A stretch of 11,100 bases of DNA, taken from contig JAMQCK010001177.1 in assembly GCA_024196135.1 (NCBI GenBank), forward strand, positions 1 through 11,100, read 5' to 3'. Positions 1 through 7,161 of this stretch are shown in pieces. The position numbers and the translations under genes are program-made. The notes under the pieces were generated by a model. The model made no database searches and was not told the origin of the DNA. It saw only the letters and a program-made list of their open reading frames with translations. Source of the DNA: Pleurotus ostreatus/Saccharomyces cerevisiae fusant (taxonomy: Eukaryota; Opisthokonta). Positions within the stretch are counted from its first letter, which is position 1. Every line of letters begins with the position of its first letter.

Positions 1-1
1 C

Positions 2-7
2 CACGTG
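2..7. promoter_or_regulatory. E-box CACGTG upstream of DPH7
   Basis: A palindromic CACGTG lies 49 bases before the chosen DPH7 start. This hexamer is the core site of bHLH factors of the Cbf1/USF type. The window begins here, so the rest of the promoter is not visible. One hexamer is weak evidence. Confidence 0.25.
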
Positions 8-55
8 CAAGGGCCGGCTGGCTCCATTTGGAGATCTTTGTTCTTTTCTACCATC

Positions 56-1506
56 ATGTCTACTGATCCTCGCCCTGGCTACGACACAGTATGGCCAGCG
101 GATAGTGTCGAATTTTGCCCAGGCGAAAACTCCAGCAATGTCTTCGTCTGCGGCACCTATAACCTCGAGAAGCAGACTGAGGAAGAGACGGCTCTCAAAA
201 AGCCCCAAGTCAGGCGAGGCAAATGCCTTCTCTTCGAAGTCGGATCTGCAGATGCATCTCAACTGTATGTACCTCCATACTCCTCCAGTTTTTCTGTCTA
301 ACTTTTTCTAGACAGCCTGTTCAAGAAATTGATCTACCAGCGGTGCTCGACATGAAGTGGTATGTGCCCCTGGTTGCTCACGCCTCCCTGGCTATAGTTC
401 AAGTTAGGAAGGTGTAACTCGTCTCCGTCGTGCATGCTTGCAGTTGCCGACTCTGAAGGCCATGTTACGATCCACCGCTATGATGCCACAGACGTAGGGC
501 CTTCCTTGATTTCGTGCGCTGATCGTCAACTGACCGTCCTCTTAGGGAAGGCTACACCAAGAGCAGTCGATACCTTGCGCGTCCAAGGATACGCTCTGTC
601 TCTCCCTTGATTGGTCGAATCGTCGCTTCCCTGGAAGGTACTTCCGTCCTTCTTTGGAACATGTACTGTGGCTGACATTTGAAGCCTGGGATCTTTGGTT
701 GTCTCCCTTTCCGATGGCTCTCTGGTCCTGCTGCGTCCAACGGATTCCGAGCTGTTCATCAGCGAAACTTGGCACGGCCACGATTATGAACCCTGGATTG
801 CCGCCTGGGATTACTGGAATTCGGATACGATTTTCTCAGGTTCGTTCTCATGGGATACAACGCGAGCCTGACTAAACTACATACGTAGGCGGCGACGATC
901 TAACACTCAAAGTATGGGACTGTAGGCAAGGCTTCACACAGCCCATCCTCGTCAATAGAAGGTGAGTCGACCACCTTTACTTCATCTGGCACTACGCTTT
1001 AATGAGCAAAACCCAGGTTTGACTCCGGAATAACGACAATACAGACGAACCCGCACGTTGAACATATCGTCGCGGTAGGCAGGTCAGGATTGATCGATTT
1101 AGCTCACACAACCCATCCTCATCCGACACCATAGCTACGACAACTCAGTCCGTATCTTCGACGCCCGAAATATGCGAACCGCCCTCTCACAATCTGACGT
1201 CGGCGGTGGCGCTTGGCGAACAAAATGGCATCCCTCTCCTTCCAGACCAATGGACTTGGCCGTAGCGTGTATGCACGACGGTTTCAAGGTACGGCATATC
1301 ATTCCTCGGAGGACGGCTTGTTCAAGGTTGTCTTCCAGGTATTGAGGTACGAAACCGGCTTCTCTGAGAGTCAAGTCATCAAGCGCTTCGACGAACATCA
1401 ATCTCTGGCGTACGGTGTGGATTGGGCGTACAGCACGGCAGTGGACGAAACCATCGTCGCGAGCTGCTCGTTCTACGACCACACTCTACACCTCTGGCGC
1501 GCATGA
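56..1506 (+). CDS. DPH7: Diphthine methyltransferase-type WD40 protein (DPH7/WDR85/RRT2), nine exons
   Basis: DPH7 demethylates methylated diphthine on elongation factor 2, allowing the last amidation of diphthamide synthesis in the cytosol (family knowledge). The N-terminus carries the family signature YDTVWPADSVEFCP, then a CGTYNL strand, LDMKW, LCLSLDWSN, WHGHDYEPWIAAWDYW, GGDDLTLKVWD, GSYDNSVRIFDARN, VGGGAWRTKWHP and the C-terminal CSFYDHTLHLWRA, all in family order, giving about 350 residues. Introns read by eye are 265-311, about 397-443, 494-545, 638-684, 840-888, 962-1016, 1083-1134 and 1289-1338; all except the second keep frame with GT-AG ends. The start at 56 has A at -3 and puts the conserved block near the N-terminus; an in-frame ATG at 5 would add 17 unconserved residues. 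The second junction cannot be joined in frame with canonical sites (see findings), so either a rare splice site or a 1-base indel is present. Identity is secure from the motif order. Confidence 0.9.
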
Positions 1507-1696
1507 GCAACACTACTGCGTCCAGAAGACTTTTAGTAGACAGCCGTAGATTGAGTTCGTGCACGACAACTCTGAGTCGGCTATAGGGATCTTGATCTGT
1601 GGTCGGGTGTCCTGCAGACGCCCGATTTTCACGTGTCATCTGATACCTTGAACATGTCGAGCCCAACATGAATTCCTCCCAGGTCTGCTTTCGACG
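1507..1696. other. Short intergenic spacer, DPH7 to TMEM135-like gene
   Basis: These 190 bases must hold both the DPH7 3' UTR and the promoter of the next gene. I see no TATA box, repeat or RNA gene in it. Minus-strand open frames here are short and lack recognisable motifs. Confidence 0.5.
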
Positions 1697-3730
1697 ATGA
1701 GCGTGCCAGCTATCGTAGAGCCGGCCAGAGAAGAGCAGGGCGACGTCGACGCGTCCGATTCACCCGAACAGCTCTCGACCTGGCTGCAACGCGTCATTCG
1801 CTACTTGCCTTCTCTTTCCGATGATCCCACGCGACCTTCGCACATCGCGCTCAGAACATACGCGCTCGCCCAATTCTTGTCTCTCACACCTTCTCTGGTG
1901 CCGACAATCATTGCCATAGCCCGTGCCAAGGATGCAGCCCAGCGGACAAGAGCGTTTGCGACCCTTCGACGCGTCCTAGTACGCGAATTCCGCCACGATG
2001 GGTTCGCGTTCTCCATGACTCTCGCCGTTGCGGGGGGCGCCGCCCTCAACCAACTATGGGGAACATACGCGTCGAAAGCGGAATCCGACGCAAAATGGGA
2101 TGCGACTGGCGCCCTCAAGTCGTTGCTCACGCGCTGTACGCCGATCCAACGGGCTTTCATATCCAACGCGCTGGCGTCTGCTGTGGGATACGCGCTCCTA
2201 CGATCGGGCAGGAATAGAAACATCCATTTGAAGAAGAGGAGGGCGAAGGACAGCCTTCTTCCTATGACGGTGCCCCAGGCTCAGGTGCGTGCCAGCCCAT
2301 GTCAGTCGGTCATATACTGATCGAGGATGCTCGCAGGAACGCGATCCTTCACCGACTCTGGATCTCACCTTGCTGCTGCTCGTGCGCGCAATGGATGCTC
2401 TGGTCCAGAACGTAGTATTCCACCGATCGGGAAGCGCCCATGTCAAGGCAGAACTCGAGCGGAAGGGGTCGAGAGACTGGATCGGTGATGACCTGACGGA
2501 ACGTCTGATCAAGGAGAAAGAGAAAGCGACTGCTCTCAGAAGGAGACGTCTGACTACAAGGATAGACGCTCTGGTATTCTGGGCGTGCAGTGCAAGGTCA
2601 GTATGTCACCTTGCAGCTGACAGAATGAGCTGACGACTTGCAGGATTATGTGGTGCTTCTTCTACGCTCCTCATAGGCTCGTCCATTCCTTCATACCTGG
2701 CGGTCTCTGTTTCTTGACGTATCTCCTCAGGCTTCCTGGCGCGTACGTGCACTGGATCAGCAAGCTGGCGAACGTCGACCAGCGCCTTCTCGACGCCCTC
2801 AAACTGCTGGGGACCGGGGAGTGGTCGTACCTACGCGGTACAGACCAAAATATCCTGACCTCCTACGCGCGCGACTTGGGCCTTCCCGCGTCGTGGGGCG
2901 ACCCCCACATACTTCCAGCGTTCGGTGGACCGACAGCAAATCGCGTTTGGAACAAGATCGGGGTCAAAGGCCGCTCAGGGATCGGGGGCCTACCCTGCGA
3001 GCTAGTGCACGGCGATGTCGGTGTCGGCGATAGCTGTCACGGTAACGCGGCGGTCCGCCTGGGGCATGCCTTTGCTGCCGCCGTGGCCATGTACATCCCC
3101 GTCCACTTTGCTCCTATACTGCTTACGCGACCCAAGACGCTTTTGCGCCCCCAGCATGTACTACGTGCCATTCTGGGTGCTATGCGCAGCTCGCTCTTTC
3201 TCTCTTCCTTCGTTTCTCTGTTCTTCTACTCTGTCTGCTTTACCCGCACGCTTGTTCTTTCCCGCGCATTACCTTTCATCAGCTTCGACTACTGGGATGG
3301 CCCCTACGGTGACATCCTTATGGGCTGCTTGATGTGCGGCAGCAGCATTTGGATCGAGCAAGGGAAGCGACGGGGTGAAATGGCGCTATACGTGCTCCCA
3401 AGAGCCCTTCGAGCATCGCTACCTCATCGATGGCTTCGCAAGGGTGGCCGGAGTGTGGCTCTCACCGAGGGGTAAGTACTTCTCGCCCATGCCGTCTCGT
3501 ACGTGCTCAGCTTCTGCAGAGCCACCTTCATTCTGTCCATGGCGGGCCTCCTTACAGCGGGTGTACATCATCCTGACTCGCTCCGCGGATTATCGAGATG
3601 GGCACTCGCCTTCATGCTTAACGGACCCTACGCTGGTTTCTGGAAGCGCAGACGCGAGGTGAATACTTCACCATCTAAGATAGGTCGGGGAGCCTTCCGA
3701 CCGCATCACATGACTGTGACGATTGTGTGA
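1697..3730 (+). CDS. TMEM135-like multispanning membrane protein, 3' end altered by transposon insertion
   Basis: Exons are 1697-2284, 2337-2596, 2644-3471 and 3520-3730, giving 628 residues; all junctions keep frame (introns 52, 47 and 48 bp). The protein resembles the fungal relatives of TMEM135 (a peroxisome/mitochondrion-associated membrane protein in animals). Visible hydrophobic stretches include residues about 52-75 (TYALAQFLSLTPSLVPTIIA), 99-118, 271-290, 300-318, 425-442, 466-488 and 508-520. The family's Cys/His motif appears as PCELVH...DSCH with C401, H405, C414 and H415, followed by ALYVLPRALRASLP and the SLRGLSRWALAF block near the end. The last 17 residues (from the codon at 3677) are encoded by the left terminal repeat of the transposon that starts at 3678, with stop TGA at 3728-3730. 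The last acceptor may be 3519 or, in frame, 3510. Molecular function is not known from sequence; a role in peroxisomal or lipid-related membrane biology is inferred from the animal family. Confidence 0.8.
3676..3677. repeat. Left TA target-site duplication
   Basis: A TA dinucleotide immediately precedes the left terminal repeat and is matched by TA at 6738-6739 after the right repeat. Flanks further out (ccatc on the left, cgcca on the right) do not match, so the duplication is only 2 bp. Confidence 0.8.
3678..3709 (+). repeat. Left terminal inverted repeat, 32 bp
   Basis: It begins agataggtcggggagcc and is a perfect inverted match to 6706-6737. Similarity continues weakly for a few bases inward, with mismatches at 3710 and 3713. 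This repeat is also translated as the new C-terminus of the TMEM135-like protein. Confidence 0.93.
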
Positions 3731-3840
3731 CGGATAACCTCAGGCCGTTGTCCCATTCGGGACATAATTCCACAAGGCCTGTCGGGGGCTACATCCTCCA
3801 TTGGCACTCAAGCCAGGCATTGCATTATTGTATGTAGCTA
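3731..3840. other. Left subterminal non-coding part of the transposon
   Basis: These bases lie between the new TMEM135-like stop and the transposase stop, which face each other. They must carry the 3' end of the transposase transcript; ATTATT at 3825-3830 reads AATAAT on the minus strand, a possible A-rich poly(A) signal. GTAGCTAC at about 3834-3841 is a short palindrome. Confidence 0.4.
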
Positions 3841-5927
3841 CTAAATATCAGTGTTCTTCCCATTTTCCTCATCAAAAAGCGCCATAATATTCTCGGGAAC
3901 CATGCGGTGCCCACTATACTTCTTCACCGCCCATTCCGCCATGTCTCCGTTCAGGCCCCTCATATAAGCGCTGGTAAATCTCAAGCACCGGTTCACATGT
4001 CTGCATTGGTGAGTCAGCAACGGCAAGTAGCGAGTGAATTGATGACTGACCGGCGTTGCGTGATCAGGGGAACAACTTCGAGGCAACGGATGACATTCTT
4101 TTCCAGGACGTCCTGCCGCTTCGAGAACGGAAAATCGCGATAGACGCGCTTCGAGTAGCTCCATGACATCTCGATAGGATTCAGCTCACAATGGAACTTC
4201 GGGAGGAAGATCACGGTGGCGCCGCGCCCTTGAGCCGTTGTCTCCAGAATTGTCAGAATCTGCAGGTGATCAGTGATGTGTCGGCAAGCGCGTGAGACTC
4301 TTCCACGCACGTTGACAAAGTCCGGCTGATTGAACAGGGTCCGTCGGCAACAACAATTCAATTTACCCGTCTTCCCGTCGTCGGGGCAGTCCGTAAACTT
4401 CTTTTTGCACTGCGCCTTCATGCCGTCGCGCCAAAGAGCGCGCTCCTCCAGCAGGCGACGCATGCCCTTGAATTTACCTGCGTGCTCCTTCTCGTCGTCC
4501 GACGCTCCCGCTCCCGGCTTCTCATCAAAGTACAACTTCTGCACTTTCCCATCCCACTCGGTATCCTGCATCTTGACGACCTTCTCCTTCGCGAGTTTCC
4601 CATCCGTCCCATACATTGGCCGACCCTCCGCATCCAGCTTAGTCGTCTGAACAAAGAATTTACCCGACGGACCTTTCGGCATCTTCCGTGCGGAAAGCGA
4701 CGCCTCTGGGCGCTTGACATGTGTAGGCGCATTGTCATAGATCCAGATATGTTCTTCGTCGGGATAGTGTTCTTTGACGAGATCAACTGCGCGATGGAAT
4801 TGACGCAGGACCCCGTTGCTGTCGAAGTAGCCGTCACGATTTTTCCCCGCATGTAGAAGCACGCGCGCGTCGTCCGTGCCGTCGGGTGACTTCAACCAGC
4901 CGTAGTCCATCGAGACGAAGTCGGCAACCATCAAGGACAGCCCCTCCCCCTTCACCCACGGCTTAGGCTTCGTGTCCTTATGCACCCAGCGGAGTTTCCT
5001 TCGATCGTGTGCGTAGAAGGTCGACTCGTCGTGGAACCACAGCACTGCGATTTTCTCGCCTGGCTTGAGCACGGGGTCAGTGAGCTGCCCCGTCTTGCTG
5101 TCCCACTTGCGCATGCGCGGCAGGAGGGCCTCGATCGCAGGTCCATAGACTTTCACGCGGTAAGTAACCTGCGCGGGGTCCTCGTGGCCATCTGCATACA
5201 TGCCGCACGGCTGCGGGGCAAAGCGGTAGTCATGCCGCTTCAGCCAGTCGAGCGCCATGTCCAGGCTGATCGGCTTGTCTCGATTCAGGAGCTCCATCAT
5301 CTCCGGTGTCGAGCAGAAGTCGACTATGTCCTGGGCCGTGAACAGCTCCTTCGTTCTGAGGTACGCACAGATGCGCTGCGTGATGTCCTCATCGTCCATA
5401 CAGCTCGTCCGACCAGGTGGGGAGGAGAAGTGGGGGATCTCGCGGTACGAGATATATCGGCGCGCGCGCGCTCGGATCTGCTTCGCAAGGTACGTTCCCG
5501 ACGATCCCTTCGAGTCCGCCCGCGCGACCGACAAAGATGCCGCTGTCCAGATCCCACGGTCACCCGGGGCCTTCGCCGCGCGCTCTATATAGCACTGCAG
5601 GAAGTACTTGACCTGGACGAGTGCAGTCTTTGTGTGTGCCTCCAGGTCAGGCTCACAGTACGCTTTTCGAGGCTTTCGTGGGGGCTGCAGAAGGACTCGG
5701 AGCTCGTCTAGCGCGCGTTGCACATCCTCGACAGGTGGGGGGAAGGCATATTCCTTTGCAGGCCAGGGTTTTGCCACGTAGATTTCGTCAAGTAGCGGGA
5801 TCTCGGGAATGTAATAGACATCGTCGTCATCTGAATCATGATCGTCGTTGTCTTCGTCGTCGGTCCAGTTATCGTACATCGCGTTGCAAAGATCGCCCTC
5901 AGCAAATACATCATATTCAGGGGGCAT
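3841..5927 (-). CDS. DDE superfamily transposase (basidiomycete type), two exons
   Basis: Exon 1 is 5927-4051 and exon 2 is 4000-3841 on the minus strand, joined across a 50 bp intron (plus-strand 4001-4050; donor GTCAGT, acceptor ATGCAG), for about 678 residues. Without splicing the frame stops at 637 and loses the conserved tail RFTSAYMRGLNGDMAEWA. Order: acidic low-complexity segment (residues 22-36), a basic helical region about 80-160, a helix-turn-helix-like region about 178-235 ending with GMYADGHED, then the catalytic core: WFHDES (D300), YDNAPTH (D398) and FHCELNPIEMSW (E586). The roughly 190-residue spacer before the last acidic residue carries a CCCRR cluster at 525-529. It would cut and paste the element by acting on its TIRs. 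The start at 5927 is the first ATG in this frame, but the frame stays open upstream to about 6143, so the true N-terminus is probably longer and may need a frameshift or another intron. Confidence 0.88.
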
Positions 5928-6328
5928 GTCGTCAAGGAGATCACAAGCAGGCCTAGCATCACCGGGCTCGGAAGCAGGTGGACTTGTGTATGGGGTGGAT
6001 CGAAAGCTCGGAGCACCGCTGCTGAGAGATAATTCAGACCCGTAGAACGTAGAGAGACTGTCGTTGCTTGCTGAGAACCACGGGCACGTATAGCAGCTGC
6101 CCTCCGGCGTGTTTTGCGCATCATCGCCGGCCGCCGACGCGTACTAAATAGGCGCGTCAATTTCACGGAAGCCCATGTCATTCATATGACATCGCACCTC
6201 CATTGTCACATCACATTCCGCGCGCTGCTTCTTTCTGGGCTGCGCGTGATGCCCCAGGTTTGCGGCGCGGTTGAATTTGCGCTTTCCCATGTCTTGCGAG
6301 GGATGGGGCGGGCGAGAGTCAGGGCGAT

Positions 6329-6348
6329 CGCGTCGCGTCGCGTCGCGT
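6329..6348. repeat. Tandem repeat (CGCGT)x4 inside the transposon
   Basis: Four exact copies of CGCGT run head to tail, preceded by a near copy. It lies in the presumed promoter side of the transposase. It could be a transposase or host-factor binding cluster, or slippage; sequence alone does not decide. Confidence 0.7.
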
Positions 6349-6475
6349 CACTTCGCACCAGGATATTCCTCATTTACGCCGGATATCAACAAAAGTACTT
6401 CCCATTTTCTCTTCGGATCAGTCCCCTATACCCCTCTGTCGAGGCGCGAGGGCCCCGGTAATTTACTCGATTCAG

Positions 6476-6485
6476 AAATGCATTT
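6476..6485. repeat. Palindrome AAATGCATTT
   Basis: A perfect 10 bp palindrome centred on ATGCAT, preceded by CAG. A longer version with the same CAG on its left lies 51 bases further on. Confidence 0.6.
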
Positions 6486-6526
6486 GCGGCAGGGCATCCC
6501 CCACCATCACGCTTCTCGTGGGTACA

Positions 6527-6540
6527 GAAAATGCATTTTC
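6527..6540. repeat. Palindrome GAAAATGCATTTTC
   Basis: A perfect 14 bp palindrome centred on the same ATGCAT core as 6476-6485. Its position about 200 bp inside the right end fits a subterminal protein-binding site, which is an inference. Confidence 0.6.
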
Positions 6541-6705
6541 AACCCCGCAGTCGGTTGTGTTCCCTTTTCGCTCATTTAGACCCCTCAATCAATGTAAATA
6601 CTACATTTTGTAGGTGACCGATCAGGCATTTCTCGTCACGGAACCTGGGGAGGCAGTCCGGAACGGTGCCCGGAGGGGTTTTGCGCGCCTGTCACGCTAT
6701 GGCAC

Positions 6706-6737
6706 GTGATGCGGTCGGAAGGCTCCCCGACCTATCT
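6706..6737 (-). repeat. Right terminal inverted repeat, 32 bp
   Basis: It ends ccccgacctatct and is the perfect reverse complement of 3678-3709. Its inner edge forms part of a CACGTG hexamer (6703-6708) that the left end lacks. Confidence 0.93.
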
Positions 6738-6739
6738 TA
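6738..6739. repeat. Right TA target-site duplication
   Basis: This TA directly follows the right terminal repeat and is the partner of the TA at 3676-3677. Host sequence resumes at 6740. Confidence 0.8.
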
Positions 6740-7144
6740 CGCCATTGCCGAGAACGCCTCTGTCGACAACGATGAATGGAGGAGCAGAGTTACCTTCTAG
6801 ATAACGGAGAAGAATGTACTGCCTCGTTGAATTATTGTCCTACCCTTGTTACAACCTGAGCACTGCAACTGGCCGGATGAATAAAGTGCTTCCGAACTGA
6901 GAGCGGGGTAAACAAAGGGTTGTCTAAATGGAGCTCCTTCTTGATAGAAAAGAAACCACGTTGTTCGATTATCACCACGCGGCTTCGCTTGGGGGTCTCC
7001 GTGCTTACTTCGCGCCTTGTCCTTCCGGAACCTTGCTGGCCTTCCACTCTTTGCCCTTGCTTTCACCACAGTCTAAATCCCGCCCAGTCCTCCAACACGC
7101 AACCTGTGGACAGCGTCAGATCCTACAATTGAACATGCTTTTCG
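6740..7144. other. Host intergenic DNA right of the transposon, with the displaced 3' end of the TMEM135-like gene
   Basis: Before insertion this DNA directly followed 3677. Reading on in the host frame, the TMEM135-like gene would stop at TAA 6802-6804; alternatively a pyrimidine-rich acceptor (ACCTTCTAG, ending 6800) could have closed an intron opened at 3659. The rest should be the promoter and 5' UTR of the DysF gene. A minus-strand open frame at 6797-7069 begins with a basic segment (MVKARAKSGRPARFRKDKAR) but I recognise no family and do not call it a gene. Confidence 0.5.
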
Positions 7145-7161
7145 ATGACACCAAGCGGTGA
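7135..7161 (+). other. Upstream ORF overlapping the DysF gene start
   Basis: ATG at 7135 opens an eight-codon frame (MLFDDTKR) that ends at TGA 7159-7161, past the ATG at 7145 and in another frame. If transcription starts upstream, it could lower translation from 7145 and favour the ATG at 7211. No transcript evidence is available. Confidence 0.35.

Larger units (their letters stand above)
5928..6705. other. 5' region and promoter side of the transposon
   Basis: This stretch lies upstream of the transposase start on the minus strand. From about 6143 down to 5927 the transposase frame is open without ATG and reads plausibly (for example ASNDSLSTFYGSELSLSSG). A neighbouring frame offers MMRKTRRRAAAIRARGSQQ from an ATG near 6120, a basic start of the kind expected for such transposases. 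The remainder (about 6180-6705) has no convincing coding sequence and holds a pentamer tandem repeat and two ATGCAT-centred palindromes, listed separately. Confidence 0.5.
3678..6737 (-). mobile_element. Complete TIR DNA transposon (Tc1/mariner-like DDE, TA duplication), 3,060 bp
   Basis: The first 32 bases (3678-3709) are the exact reverse complement of the last 32 (6706-6737), and both ends are flanked by TA (3676-3677 and 6738-6739). The element encodes one minus-strand DDE transposase with its acidic residues intact. A TA duplication plus a transposase ending in an ELNPIE block fits the Tc1/mariner superfamily in the wide sense, although the protein is much longer than classic mariner transposases. 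Perfect TIRs and an intact catalytic core suggest a young, perhaps autonomous copy. The insertion lies within the last exon of the TMEM135-like gene. Boundaries are seen directly; superfamily placement is an inference. Confidence 0.92.

Noticed and set aside
4014..4050. Unspliced C-terminus of the transposase (ending SVINSLATCRC)
   Set aside because: A 50 bp intron with good GT-AG ends restores the conserved tail seen in the neighbouring frame, so the unspliced end is taken as intron read-through.
5460..5475. CG-rich run (GCGCGCGCGC) that looks like a simple repeat
   Set aside because: It lies inside the transposase and encodes the Arg/Ala-rich segment IRARARRY; codon composition explains it.
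4980..5711. Long plus-strand open frame (243 codons) opposite the transposase
   Set aside because: It lies wholly antisense to the conserved DDE transposase and has no recognisable domain; it is a shadow frame in GC-rich coding DNA.
6797..7069. Minus-strand open frame with a basic start (MVKARAKSGRPARFRKDKAR)
   Set aside because: No family recognised, no supporting splice structure, and it sits in the presumed promoter of the DysF gene. A small gene is not excluded but not supported.
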